IMG/VR virus record: IMGVR_UViG_3300033388_007160
Span: 1-64,000 of that record
Length of the DNA stretch: 64,000 nt
Origin: a virus
Direction: 5' to 3' (one strand)
Below the pieces are notes generated by a model. The model did no database searches, was not told the DNA's origin, and worked only from the letters and a program-made list of their open reading frames with translations. This document shows positions 26,682 through 36,570 of this stretch, one piece after another (position 1 is the first letter of the stretch; each line of letters begins with the position of its first letter). The position numbers were made by a program, and so were the translations under genes.

Positions 26682-27967
26682 AAACACCGATTAAAAAGCT
26701 GCTTGTGGCCCTTCGTTACTTACAGACCATATTCTCGCGCCGCGATGTGCTTTTCTCCATAGCCATGCTTGCCGCGCTGTATGGCGCCTGGCCCGCTCTC
26801 GAGGAAGCATTCACACAGCCGGACTTTTCCCGGAACTGGCAGCAGGATTGCGACCTGGTCCTCATTCACAAAGGCCTGGTGGAACATCCGCGTTTCAGGG
26901 ATACGCTGCAGTGGTGGACAGGGACATGGGTGGGGCAGGTGCCGTTCTGGAGGCCACTTACATCACTGCTGTTCTGGCTGGAATGGAAGTTGTTTGGGTG
27001 GGAGTTTCAAGATGCATGGATGCTGGTGCACGGATTGCTGCATCTAGCTACTTGTGCAGCGCTGTTTGTTTTCGCCGACACATTTACGGGGAGTGCAACT
27101 ATAGCCGCACTATCGGTAGCCTTCTTCTCGTTGCCGGGTCCGCTGCTTCCGTACGGCTTGCGGCTCTGGCATTCACGGGCATTCTGGGCGCTGTGGAGCT
27201 GGAAGGACCAGCCAGATTTGTTGCTGGGCTTGCTGACCATCGGCTCGTGTGCGCTCGCCCTCAGACGCCGAACGGTTTCCGCGCTGGCGCTGGCTACTAG
27301 TGCCGCAATGACCAAGGAAACGGGCTTCGTCACGCTGCCGCTCGCGGGGGCCTTCCTTCAGCTTGCAGGGCGTGCCATCGGCCCTGCTCTCGGCGCGTTT
27401 GCCACTGTGATTTTGCTGGCGATAGCAAAGCTGAAGGCTACTGGCTTGGGATTCATCCTCGGAGCAAACATCCACTGGCCGGCTCGCTTGCTGTTGACAA
27501 TCGGTGGTCTACCCTTGGCCAAGTTGGTGGGAGCGACATCTGGATATTGCGTGCTTGGGCTGACTGCGGCTGTAGCGCTTGTCTGGGCACGACCTTTGCG
27601 CTGGCTCGCTGCTTTCTGCGGAACAGCAATTGCCTGCGCCGTTCAGGCAGTCACACTTGCCAACACAGACGAGTCGCCGCCGTGGATTGTGGCCATCGTT
27701 GGTTTGTTCGACTGGAATCTTATATGCACCACTCTACCGGTAGCCGTATGGGTCGTCGTGGCCGCCTTCGGGGCTAGCAAGCAGGCTTTGTTGTCGGCTT
27801 TGGCCTATGCGGCGCTTGCGGCCCCTCCGGCGCTGGCACCCCAAGCTCTATCCCATGCTTATTACACAGCGTGGTGTTTTAGTGCAATAGCTATCGCGAC
27901 TGCTTGGTGGTGTACATGTCAAAGGTTAAGACTAACGTCTGGCTGCCGCAGCAGACTTACAACGTGA
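26672..27967 (+). CDS. GT-C-type membrane glycosyltransferase
   Basis: 431 residues with roughly 10 membrane segments. After the first one comes a loop with acidic residues and the 'FWRPLTSLLFWLEWKLFGW' pattern followed by a 'VHGLLHLATCAALF' helix, as in Tmtc/PMT-like GT-C enzymes, which take sugars from a polyprenyl phosphate carrier. Sequence is distinctly richer in GC than the flanking tail genes, suggesting transfer from elsewhere. Placed between tail genes; its 3' end overlaps the fibre gene by 52 bases. The acceptor could be the host envelope or phage proteins. Confidence 0.7.
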   Translation: MHMKTPIKKLLVALRYLQTIFSRRDVLFSIAMLAALYGAWPALEEAFTQPDFSRNWQQDCDLVLIHKGLVEHPRFRDTLQWWTGTWVGQVPFWRPLTSLLFWLEWKLFGWEFQDAWMLVHGLLHLATCAALFVFADTFTGSATIAALSVAFFSLPGPLLPYGLRLWHSRAFWALWSWKDQPDLLLGLLTIGSCALALRRRTVSALALATSAAMTKETGFVTLPLAGAFLQLAGRAIGPALGAFATVILLAIAKLKATGLGFILGANIHWPARLLLTIGGLPLAKLVGATSGYCVLGLTAAVALVWARPLRWLAAFCGTAIACAVQAVTLANTDESPPWIVAIVGLFDWNLICTTLPVAVWVVVAAFGASKQALLSALAYAALAAPPALAPQALSHAYYTAWCFSAIAIATAWWCTCQRLRLTSGCRSRLTT

Positions 27968-30900
27968 CGCTGCGGCTTCTCAATCAAAACCTCACGATCA
28001 ATACGCTTTCTTCGCCCACTAAGCGCATCTATATTAATGCGCTCGGCAGTGCCGAGATTGCATTTGACGAAGACCTGCGCACTGTGTTGGGGCCCGCGCC
28101 CGACGATCCGCCGAGCGACCCTCCCGTACCAGGCTACGTGTGGGTCGGCGTTTACTGGGTATTTAAGCTCACGATCACCGCCCCTGGAGAAACACCTTCA
28201 GCCCCTAATACGGCAACGGTAGACTTGTTCATCTGGACAGGAACAGGCACGTGGGTCATGGCACCGCAAGAACTGCCGGACGGATGGGTGAGTCAGACGG
28301 GTAGCATGGACATCAACGTGCGCATTGAGGTCACTGGCGTGTACATGAAGGCCGAAACTAACGAGGAAGCCATCTATAGCAACGGAGGCATAATGGCTTT
28401 TGTGGAAAGAAGTTATACCGAGAGCTGGTTCGCGGATGAGAATGCAAGCGTCACCGTCACTGCGGTCGGCCCTAGCGGTGAGCAACTTTCCGTCTCAGGT
28501 CCACTAGCTGACGCCGGACAGGAAGTTGAATTTGCTGCTGGCTGGAAACTCAACTTCGGGTGGACTATCCACCGTTACGACTATGAAGATGTTGTGTACG
28601 CGGCTGTTAGCGACATCGCCATATGCGAGATACCATTGGACCTCGGCAGGTTAGACCTTTACCGTCCAGGTAGCAACGTGCCTGACAGCACGCAACCCGA
28701 GTGGGGCCGCACGAAGACCCAAGACGACTGCTGTCGCGTCGGCCAAGCCGAAGGAGGAGCAGCTACTTGGCGTGAAGGGGAAGGCTGCGGCGGCGATATA
28801 TCGTGGCGCGGCGCCGTCGGCATGCCCGTTCATGTCCACTTCAAACCGCGCACACATAAGCACGCTGATGACGTTGACTACCCCGACATCCTGGTCACGG
28901 GCACGCCCATTAATTGGCAATATGATGAAGAGTCAGGCACCTACGTATCCGTTCCTGTCCAGTGGACAGGTGAACTCGAAGTCGTCCAGCAGGAGAAGAG
29001 CTGGGAATTTGACTGGGAGTGGAGAACGCTTTCGTCGTTGAAGCAATTCGTCAATGTGGTGCGCGATTGGCAAAAAGACCACGGAGAAGATGTTGGCAGC
29101 GACGATGATCCCAATCTTAATGCGCAGGCCTGCCCGTTGCTTACCCATCCCCGTTCGGTAAGCAATCTGGAAGGCGACCCCACTGAAGAGTGGGGCACAG
29201 GTGTGACCGTATCTCATGAAGGTGAGAAAGCTGTATTCAAGCCGCCTGATGTATCTCGTCCGGGCAACTGGACGGGTTCCGGTGGGCTTACGCCCGATGC
29301 CAGTGTGGGAGATAATAACGACATCTGGCATGTTGCTGCTGGTTCTACGGCCCCCACGGCCACTATGGTTATCCGCGAACGAAAGACTTCCCGCTTGGCT
29401 CGTGTTGTGGCACAAGACCCTGACCTGCCAAGTGAAATGAAACATCGCAACTTAATCATCTTGAATCGGGCAAATGTTGATACTTGGACGGAAGGCGGCA
29501 GCGATTATCTTGATCCTGAGGATGAGCGGTATCCCGAACATATCTGGCACTGGATGAATTACAGTTACGCCAAACTACGGATTAAGGCCCCAATGAGTGG
29601 CACAATTCGCATGACGGTTGACTATAAGTATCCAATGATTTTTGACCCCGGCTATCCGACACTGGAACCCGGTGAACTGACCGTAGACTGGATTGAAAAG
29701 ACGGTCGTATATGAAGGGCACGTCGAGAAAACTCCGGAAGGGGCTGACTACTCTGAAGTTGTCTTTGACTTGGCCTGCCCCAAGGAAGGCGAAATTGCCC
29801 CTCGGCTCTACCTCGTAACACGAGTTACCTTGCAATTGCCGCCACACACAGAAGACCTCACTTGGGAAATTGACGATCTCTATCTGCTGCCTTCGTATGT
29901 AGACGGCTCTTGGGGCGTATCAATGCCGCCATGGTTTCAACTTCGGGTTTATGACCCGTGGGACTTCCTGTCGGATTATACGATGTTTGCGGGCTTGGTC
30001 GGCGGAGTGAAATGCTTGGATATTCCTTATGGTTGGGAAGAACTTGAGCGGTATGAAAGGAGCTTGAAAGGCCGCCGTAAATGGCGTTCGCGGAATGAAG
30101 AAGTTTACTTCATGGACCATTCTCGGCCACTCAGCGAATTGGCAAGCGACTTGTCATGGCAGGAAGGTTGGCAGGCGACGTATCATGAGCCGGAAGAAAG
30201 CACTGTCAACAAAGATGAAGATGGCAATAAACTGTTCCCCCAGTTCTACTGGTGGGACTTGCTACGTTCGCATGAATATACGGCCAACCCAGGTGATACT
30301 ATCGAGCTGAAGCTATGTCCCATTGTGCGTTATTGGGAAGTGGTGGCAGGCATCAAACATGTAATCTACTACGAGAAATTCTTCCAAGGTCGTATTCACG
30401 GCATTGTAGTTAAGACTGACCGGTCGGGACGCATCCGGAAAGACCTTGAAGTGGAAGGCTACCGGCGGCCTTCTGAGGGAGGCGAATGGGCGAAAGTTGA
30501 TGAAACACCTGTAGATGGTCATGGGCGCTATCGTTTGGGGCCCTACCTTGAGAAAGGATATGACTATAAAGTCAGCGTCAACAGCAATTACATCACTGGC
30601 GTCGCCAACGCCAGATATTCGTGGATATCGGGAACTGGCATCGTCGGACCTGTGGGCGGTGCCATCTCGGCCACTGGCCCCCTCACCGAAATGGTGCATA
30701 TCGCCTATACGGATAACGACAACTATGCCGTGAAGCATCTGTTCACTTCACCAGGCGACCAGTGGTTTATTGGCCACATTCCTCAAGTGCCCTACGAACA
30801 GCCGAATACCGTGGTAGACGCCCCGGCCCAAGGCCTAGCACTGTATCATGACATGTCCCGAAGGCTTCACTTGTTCACCGTAGAAGATGGCACTATAATC

Positions 30901-31236
30901 CATTATGAATCACAGGACTGGGGCAAAACTTGGGTATCGCAGACCATGGTGACTACAATCAAAGGCCAAGCGGTTGCTGCAACTCTGTTAGCAGGCATCA
31001 CTACATTCTTGTTTGTCGTAGACGAAGACAACAAATTGGTATGTTATCGCAGTTGTGACCATTTCAAGACACATTGTGAGGGGCCATGGACGGTAACAAC
31101 GGGCGTAGATGCTGTTCAACCAGCCTGCTACAATGCTCTTGTTAGGTTGTATGTCTATTGCTTTAAGGACGGCACACTCTACTGCTATCGGAGTGATGAC
31201 GCTGGCAAGACTTGGGTTGAGGTGGGCAGCGCATGA
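27916..31236 (+). CDS. Large tail fibre / receptor-binding protein with Asp-box repeats
   Basis: 1106 residues, starting inside the end of the membrane glycosyltransferase gene (ATG 27916, GGTGG ahead). Beta-rich throughout. Near residue 825 a 'RIHGIVVKTDRSGRIRKDL' segment resembles a carboxypeptidase-regulatory-like fold. The C-terminus carries sialidase-type Asp-boxes: 'ESQDWGKTWVS', a degenerate 'RSCDHFKT', and 'RSDDAGKTWVE'. This suggests a beta-propeller that binds or cuts glycans. The first ~1.3 kb has the GC-rich composition of the preceding gene; the rest looks like the phage. Confidence 0.72.
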   Translation: MSKVKTNVWLPQQTYNVTLRLLNQNLTINTLSSPTKRIYINALGSAEIAFDEDLRTVLGPAPDDPPSDPPVPGYVWVGVYWVFKLTITAPGETPSAPNTATVDLFIWTGTGTWVMAPQELPDGWVSQTGSMDINVRIEVTGVYMKAETNEEAIYSNGGIMAFVERSYTESWFADENASVTVTAVGPSGEQLSVSGPLADAGQEVEFAAGWKLNFGWTIHRYDYEDVVYAAVSDIAICEIPLDLGRLDLYRPGSNVPDSTQPEWGRTKTQDDCCRVGQAEGGAATWREGEGCGGDISWRGAVGMPVHVHFKPRTHKHADDVDYPDILVTGTPINWQYDEESGTYVSVPVQWTGELEVVQQEKSWEFDWEWRTLSSLKQFVNVVRDWQKDHGEDVGSDDDPNLNAQACPLLTHPRSVSNLEGDPTEEWGTGVTVSHEGEKAVFKPPDVSRPGNWTGSGGLTPDASVGDNNDIWHVAAGSTAPTATMVIRERKTSRLARVVAQDPDLPSEMKHRNLIILNRANVDTWTEGGSDYLDPEDERYPEHIWHWMNYSYAKLRIKAPMSGTIRMTVDYKYPMIFDPGYPTLEPGELTVDWIEKTVVYEGHVEKTPEGADYSEVVFDLACPKEGEIAPRLYLVTRVTLQLPPHTEDLTWEIDDLYLLPSYVDGSWGVSMPPWFQLRVYDPWDFLSDYTMFAGLVGGVKCLDIPYGWEELERYERSLKGRRKWRSRNEEVYFMDHSRPLSELASDLSWQEGWQATYHEPEESTVNKDEDGNKLFPQFYWWDLLRSHEYTANPGDTIELKLCPIVRYWEVVAGIKHVIYYEKFFQGRIHGIVVKTDRSGRIRKDLEVEGYRRPSEGGEWAKVDETPVDGHGRYRLGPYLEKGYDYKVSVNSNYITGVANARYSWISGTGIVGPVGGAISATGPLTEMVHIAYTDNDNYAVKHLFTSPGDQWFIGHIPQVPYEQPNTVVDAPAQGLALYHDMSRRLHLFTVEDGTIIHYESQDWGKTWVSQTMVTTIKGQAVAATLLAGITTFLFVVDEDNKLVCYRSCDHFKTHCEGPWTVTTGVDAVQPACYNALVRLYVYCFKDGTLYCYRSDDAGKTWVEVGSA

Positions 31237-32000
31237 GCCTCACATATCATCAGCAGGTTGATAGGCCTTACACCTTCGGCGAGACAAGCAAACAGGTCAC
31301 CAAATCTCGCCTCAATCACAATTTTGACATCTTGGCAAACAACGACCAGAACATTGAAGACCGCTTTGAGAATACGTTTGATAGCCTATTTGGTGGCGGC
31401 GTCATCACAGGCATGGAGGCCACCATAGGGACGGGCCTGAGCATACAGGTCTCCGAGGGTAAGGCACTGATTGGCTGTGAGATTAGCTGGCCCGGCGGCA
31501 CTGTAGCAGTTCTCGCTAATGCCAATCCTGGCTATATCTTCTTTTGCCATGATGGCACCTGGCACGTAGATACCGATAATACGCCTCCCGACGATAAAAG
31601 CAGCTTCCTCTATGCGACATACGTAAGCGACGCTTCTTCTGTCACAAGTGTAACAGTTGTGGGCAAGCTGGTGCTGCCCAAGCTTATTGAGGTCAGTGAT
31701 ACGCATGAGGATTTGGTTGTGGCCGGGGATTATCTTGACGTGCATATTGACCACAGTTCCCAAGCCAGCTTCGTAATACCGGGCTTCATCCAGCTCAAAG
31801 TTGAGCCTTCGGATGCCTTCTACGTGGAGCACCTTTACAAGGGCGGCATCACCGACGACAGCGACACAGAAGAAGACGTGCCATATGAGGATACTCCGAC
31901 GGGATTTTGGGTAAGAATATACAGAAGGGAAGGTTACTATTATGAGGACAACCCGACGGTTACCTTGACATGGAAGAGATGGGGCTTCGCTTATGGCTAA
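31233..32000 (+). CDS. Tail appendage / baseplate-like protein
   Basis: 255 residues, ATGA overlap with the fibre gene. N-terminal 'SRLNHNFDILANNDQNIEDR' then 'GGGVITGMEATIGTGLSIQV', a layout common in phage tail-fibre attachment or upper baseplate proteins. Beta-rich C-terminus. It probably helps attach the receptor-binding protein. Confidence 0.6.
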   Translation: MSLTYHQQVDRPYTFGETSKQVTKSRLNHNFDILANNDQNIEDRFENTFDSLFGGGVITGMEATIGTGLSIQVSEGKALIGCEISWPGGTVAVLANANPGYIFFCHDGTWHVDTDNTPPDDKSSFLYATYVSDASSVTSVTVVGKLVLPKLIEVSDTHEDLVVAGDYLDVHIDHSSQASFVIPGFIQLKVEPSDAFYVEHLYKGGITDDSDTEEDVPYEDTPTGFWVRIYRREGYYYEDNPTVTLTWKRWGFAYG

Positions 32001-32014
32001 AGGGCGTGGTGTGA

Positions 32015-33037
32015 TTGCTCTTTCCGTTTTCAAGGGGCCCAAAAGGCAGCCATCTTGATGTAAAGACGCGCACCGAACACATTGTTGAGGTTACGAATAC
32101 CGGTCAGGAACCTCAGCAGATAGGCTCCATCACCATTGCCCCCGGCGAGACCGTGCAGCTTCCCTATGAGATAGCGAAGGCCCTCATCGGCAAGCCGAAT
32201 TTCCGTGTTAGCTGGAATGTAGGCAGTGATGTGCGTGTGTTGCATGTTATCCGCTATCCGGGCCTCGGCGACCGGATTTTTGCTATGGCTGCCTGTTATG
32301 CCTTCCATCGGAACTTCCCCGAAGCCAAAATCTATTTTGAGACTTTCCCCAATGATAGAGTCTGGATTAACTGGGTGCCTTTCGTGGAATTCGGCAACCC
32401 GCCGGTGCCGCCAAGCAAAGCAGTCAATCTGGACAATGCCCCTACCGGCGGCGAAGATAGGTGCCGCCTTTACGGACGGCTGCTTGGCGTGGATGTATAT
32501 GACATCCGCTTTCCTATCAGTGTGCCTAAGATCAGCATTGTGCCAGATAAACCTTATATCCTGTTTGCACCCTGCAATTCGGGGCGGGCCATGACGAGGT
32601 CACTGGCCCCTAAAGTCGTTCAGCATGTCCTGCAGTGTGATTTTGGCTACGACTTGGTACTTGTAGACCGGCAGCCTATTTATATGGACGGGCCAAGAGC
32701 TATCAATCTCACCGGCAAGACAAGCCTGGCAGAACTGTGGTCACTTGCCCGATATGCAGAAGCTGTAATCTCGGTTGATACGGGTGTGGCCTGGATGGGA
32801 GCCTGCTTGGGCAAACCGACACTGGTCTTCTTCAGCTACATAAATCCTGCTGAACGTGTGCAAACATGCCATACGGTTTGGGCGGTTGAACCTTCGGCTC
32901 CTTGTTGTCCCTGCGGCGATAGGTTGCCGCCTATGCCCTGTGGAGTCAAAGCAGGCGATATTCCCATATGCATGAGGACATATACTCCTTGGGTGGTTGA
33001 AGCCAAGATACGAGAGTTTTTGTATGCGGCGCTATGA
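32015..33037 (+). CDS. Glycosyltransferase family 9-like protein
   Basis: About 340 residues. A short beta-type N-terminal piece ('EVTNTGQEPQQIG') precedes a GT9-like body: 'VIRYPGLGDRIFAMAACYAF', and 'AVISVDTGVAWMGACLGKPT' at the donor site. The start is uncertain: the frame has a stop at 32012 and only TTG (32015) follows at once. The C-terminal Cys-rich part parallels the GT9 at 14.4 kb. Followed with a 4-base overlap by a GT4 gene. Confidence 0.75.
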   Translation: MLFPFSRGPKGSHLDVKTRTEHIVEVTNTGQEPQQIGSITIAPGETVQLPYEIAKALIGKPNFRVSWNVGSDVRVLHVIRYPGLGDRIFAMAACYAFHRNFPEAKIYFETFPNDRVWINWVPFVEFGNPPVPPSKAVNLDNAPTGGEDRCRLYGRLLGVDVYDIRFPISVPKISIVPDKPYILFAPCNSGRAMTRSLAPKVVQHVLQCDFGYDLVLVDRQPIYMDGPRAINLTGKTSLAELWSLARYAEAVISVDTGVAWMGACLGKPTLVFFSYINPAERVQTCHTVWAVEPSAPCCPCGDRLPPMPCGVKAGDIPICMRTYTPWVVEAKIREFLYAAL

Positions 33038-34059
33038 GAAGGAAGATTCTGTTTCTGTTTCCGTCGAGTTCAATGGGTGGGGAACAACGATGGCTCGCCA
33101 CACTGGCCCCGCGCTTGGATAGGCTTGGCTTTGAGGTTCGAATCATATTCAATCGGGGTCATCGGAGCGACTTTTTCTACCACCTGCTTGAGAAGTATGC
33201 CATACCCGAAGCCTGCTACTGGGCACCAGACTGGCGGCATTTTCATGAGCGCTACCCCGAAGTGATAGCAGAAGCCCTTGCTGCATACCGGCCCGATGTG
33301 CTGATAGTTGACCGTGCTGAAGCCCTGCATGATGTTTTCAAACAGCCCCAGCTTGACTACAAGCCGAAGGTCGTCTTTGTATGCCACACTATGGAAATGG
33401 CGATGATAAATCAAATCCGGCAGATTGATGAGCTTATTGACGAAGTGGTGGCCGTCTCCAATCGCATTGCAGAACTGATTGACTGGCGGCCTGTGCATGT
33501 AATCTGGAATGGCGTGGAGAAGCCGCAGGCCATACCGGGCTTTGATGTGCGTAAGCTACTGGGCATACCTGAGAGAGCTGAAGTTGTAGGTTTTATGGGC
33601 CGGGTAGATGCCAACAAAAGGCCAAGCTGGGTTATCGAGGCAGCCAAACGCTGTGGTTACTGGTCTTTGATTATTGGCCGAGGGGCCATCGTTCCCAAGC
33701 TGAAGGAAATGGCAGCCACCACAACCAAGTTTATCCCCACTGAAGTCTGGTTCCCCGGCAACTGGTATCAGGCCATGACCCGTTTTGTGCTGGCTTCCAT
33801 GCATGAAGGCTTTGGCCTAGTGCCCATAGAAGCGCTTCTATATGATGTGCCGGTGTATGTAACTCGTGTTGGCGACCTGCCTAATATCTTCGGAGACACT
33901 ATCCGTTATTTCGATTCGCTTCAGGAGCTAATCGGTCTTCTGAGGCAATCGCCCTACGACATACGGCCTGCGAGGGCCATCATTGAAGAGAAATTATCGC
34001 CAGAGAGGATGGCAAAAGCCTATGCCAGACTATTCGAAGGTCAGGCTTCTTATCCATGA
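33034..34059 (+). CDS. Glycosyltransferase family 4
   Basis: 341 residues, GT-B. 'LFPSSSMGGEQRWLATLA' is the N-terminal glycine loop, 'GFMGRVDANKRPSWVIEAA' starts the donor domain, and 'SMHEGFGLVPIEALLYDVP' holds the E-x7-E-like site. Cytoplasmic sugar transferase of unknown acceptor. Starts in an ATGA overlap with the GT9-like gene and overlaps the pyruvyltransferase-like gene, forming a three-gene glycan cassette. Confidence 0.88.
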   Translation: MRRKILFLFPSSSMGGEQRWLATLAPRLDRLGFEVRIIFNRGHRSDFFYHLLEKYAIPEACYWAPDWRHFHERYPEVIAEALAAYRPDVLIVDRAEALHDVFKQPQLDYKPKVVFVCHTMEMAMINQIRQIDELIDEVVAVSNRIAELIDWRPVHVIWNGVEKPQAIPGFDVRKLLGIPERAEVVGFMGRVDANKRPSWVIEAAKRCGYWSLIIGRGAIVPKLKEMAATTTKFIPTEVWFPGNWYQAMTRFVLASMHEGFGLVPIEALLYDVPVYVTRVGDLPNIFGDTIRYFDSLQELIGLLRQSPYDIRPARAIIEEKLSPERMAKAYARLFEGQASYP

Positions 34060-34993
34060 TATAACACACACGGCCAACTTTGGAGACTGGATGGTGGGCC
34101 AGTTTTTGCGCTTCTGGCTGGCCGAAAACTGCCCTAGCATACAGACACGATACCTAACAAGCGTGCCAAATACCCGTGGTGTATGGCTGAATGATAGGTT
34201 CTTTGAGGACTGGGACTGGCCGACGCACATACTGATTTTCGGCGGCTCGGTATGGTATGACGACCGCCGTTGGGTGTATGAACATGACTGGCTTGAGCGT
34301 CTACAGGACAATCAAAGGCTTTGCATCTGGGGCGGCATCCAAGTGCCCTTCACTCATCAAGAGAAGGTTAGGCCAGTTCTGGCGCGGGCTGATTTGGTCT
34401 TGACGCGTTTTGAAAGCGAAATACCCGTCCTCAAGGAACATTGCAGTGATGCCCACATAATGGTGGGCAGTGACCTTTGCTTCCTGCAAACGATAAAATG
34501 GAAGCCCAAGACGGGGCCTGCGGTGATTGCAGGCCACCTCATCAAAGAATTTGAACCATATCAATCGCTGTGGGTAGAGACATTGCGTTCTGCTTTGGGC
34601 TGCCAAGTCAGGATTGCGGGTGTTTGTTGTTTGGACGGCACACCGGCAACCAATCCCTGGGTTGTGCCCTTCCCAATGTTCTGGAATTGGCTGTTTGATT
34701 GCTGTCTGGCCGCTTGCACAGCCCTTCATGCAGGCATCCTCGCAGCAGCCATGTGCACGCCGCTTGTCTTAATTGACTTGCAGGGAAGGCCGATGAGCAA
34801 GTATCGCTTCATGGGCTTGGAATTCGAGTCGGTGACGGGTTTCTATCCTACTGTCAGGCCTTCTGAACCGACGCCCGAAGTTGTTCAGGCAGCATATGAA
34901 TTGCCATTCGCCCTGCGTGAAGAATATGCTAAACTTAAAGCAGAACAGGCCCGAAGGGGACTGGGGGAGCTGAGGGCATGGCTGACGAGCTAA
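34022..34993 (+). CDS. Polysaccharide pyruvyltransferase-like protein
   Basis: 323 residues. 'ANFGDWMVGQFLRFWLAE', 'ILIFGGSVWYDDRRW', 'CIWGGIQVPF', 'ARADLVLTRFESEI' and 'VGSDLCFL' correspond to the CsaB-type pyruvyltransferase family, which adds pyruvate ketals to surface sugars using phosphoenolpyruvate. The start at 34022 lies within the GT4 gene. Third gene of the glycan cassette. Family resemblance is good; substrate unknown. Confidence 0.7.
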   Translation: MPDYSKVRLLIHDITHTANFGDWMVGQFLRFWLAENCPSIQTRYLTSVPNTRGVWLNDRFFEDWDWPTHILIFGGSVWYDDRRWVYEHDWLERLQDNQRLCIWGGIQVPFTHQEKVRPVLARADLVLTRFESEIPVLKEHCSDAHIMVGSDLCFLQTIKWKPKTGPAVIAGHLIKEFEPYQSLWVETLRSALGCQVRIAGVCCLDGTPATNPWVVPFPMFWNWLFDCCLAACTALHAGILAAAMCTPLVLIDLQGRPMSKYRFMGLEFESVTGFYPTVRPSEPTPEVVQAAYELPFALREEYAKLKAEQARRGLGELRAWLTS

Positions 34994-36567
34994 TTGACGT
35001 GGGCAGCAAGTTAACCGAAGAAGAGCTTGAATTATTCGCCAAATTGCTCGACTTTTACCAGAATTATGAACTTTACCAGCGATTGCCTTTAGCCACCAAG
35101 GCTGTCGTCTGGCAAATGGTGTATCAGTTATGCAGGAAGTCGGCAGCCTGGGTGGCTGCTTTCTTTGGGATTAAATACAACACGGCAAGGGCTTTGCTAC
35201 GCAATCGGGGCCTGAAGGCTTCAGGCATTCGGGCCAGGCCGCCGTGGGACTATTACTATGACAGGGCAGCAGCGCTGGTGATGGAAGGCAAAGTTAAGCC
35301 GGTCTTGCAGGAACTCCGCGAGGAAATGCTGGGCGGTCCCTATGACCCCAAAGAAGGTGCCATTGAAGCCCTGCGTGAAGCAAGATTGAAACAGCAGGCA
35401 GCCCAGGCTCAAGCAAAACAGCCGACCGAACAGCTTCCGAACGAAGAGAATGAAGATGAAGGCAAAGAAGATATCCTGCCCAATGAGGATGTAGCTAAGC
35501 TTGATTATTATCGGGCACGATGTGCGAAGCTTGAACGACGGCTTGAGCGCCTGCAACAGCAATACATCCGCTTACAGATGACCTGGGAACGATTCTCAGA
35601 GTATGTGCTGGAGAAACTGGCCCCCTATCCGAAGCAAGATTACCCGGATGTTCCTCCGGCCAGAAGCACCAAAGACCCACATATAGCCATGATGGATTTG
35701 TCGGATATACACGTAGGTGAGCTGGTTCGGGCCGAAGAAACAATGGGCCTAGCCGCTTACGATTGGGAAACATTCCTGCGTCGTAAGAAGGCCTACATGG
35801 AAGGCCTCGTGCGAGTTGTTGAAGACGTGCGTGAAGACCATCCCATACATATAGGCATAATTCACGCTCTTGGCGACTGGGCCACCGGCGAACGCAACTT
35901 CCCTTTGCAACTCGCCCAGCTTGACAAATTCTTGAACGAGCAGATTATCGAAGGTTCCGCTGAGTTGGCCGAGATGATACAGTTCATGGCAACCCTGTTC
36001 CCCAAGCTATATATTTACGCCGTCCCCGGCAATCATTCTGCAGGCAAAGACCTCACGATGACCCTTGACCTGCTGGTTTATCATACCATAGCAACGCTGC
36101 TGCGAGACCAGGATAACATCAAGTTTGTCATCAGCAAGTCGCCGTATCTCGGCTATGAGCTTTCGCCTCAGTATGTGCCGATTGAATACAAGCACGATAA
36201 CTGGTGCTGGCGTTATCTGATAACACACGGGCATATGGTTAGAAGGCATTATGGCATACCGTATTATGGCCTCGACCGGCTGGTCGCCAAGATAACAAAG
36301 ACCACGGGCGTGGTCTGGGATGCCGTCTTCGCAGCCCATCATCATGAAGAGGCCCGCACACGTCACTGGTGGGTTAATGGCTCTTGGGTAGGGGGCAGCA
36401 AACTGAGCGTGGAGAAGATGCAGGCTGCCGAACCTGCCTGTCAGTGGTTCAGGCTATGGCATCCCCACTGGGGCATAAGCTGGCAGCTTGAAATCTATTT
36501 GGAGAATCCACAGCAGAAGCTCATGCCGGATGAAGATGGCATCTTTGGGCCAGCGTTTAAGCAGTGA
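34978..36567 (+). CDS. Calcineurin-like metallophosphoesterase with N-terminal helical/HTH region
   Basis: 529 residues. The first ~75 residues look like a helix-turn-helix ('CRKSAAWVAAFFGIKYNTA'), then a Glu/Gln-rich linker and coiled coil (~140-210), then the enzyme: 'DLSDIHVG' ~242, 'LGDWATG' ~297, 'VPGNHS' ~347, 'ITHGHM' ~415 and 'AAHHHEE' ~453, covering the metal-binding motifs. It probably acts on nucleic acid or nucleotides. It overlaps the pyruvyltransferase gene by 16 bases. Confidence 0.8.
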   Translation: MADELIDVGSKLTEEELELFAKLLDFYQNYELYQRLPLATKAVVWQMVYQLCRKSAAWVAAFFGIKYNTARALLRNRGLKASGIRARPPWDYYYDRAAALVMEGKVKPVLQELREEMLGGPYDPKEGAIEALREARLKQQAAQAQAKQPTEQLPNEENEDEGKEDILPNEDVAKLDYYRARCAKLERRLERLQQQYIRLQMTWERFSEYVLEKLAPYPKQDYPDVPPARSTKDPHIAMMDLSDIHVGELVRAEETMGLAAYDWETFLRRKKAYMEGLVRVVEDVREDHPIHIGIIHALGDWATGERNFPLQLAQLDKFLNEQIIEGSAELAEMIQFMATLFPKLYIYAVPGNHSAGKDLTMTLDLLVYHTIATLLRDQDNIKFVISKSPYLGYELSPQYVPIEYKHDNWCWRYLITHGHMVRRHYGIPYYGLDRLVAKITKTTGVVWDAVFAAHHHEEARTRHWWVNGSWVGGSKLSVEKMQAAEPACQWFRLWHPHWGISWQLEIYLENPQQKLMPDEDGIFGPAFKQ

Positions 36568-36570
36568 AAC

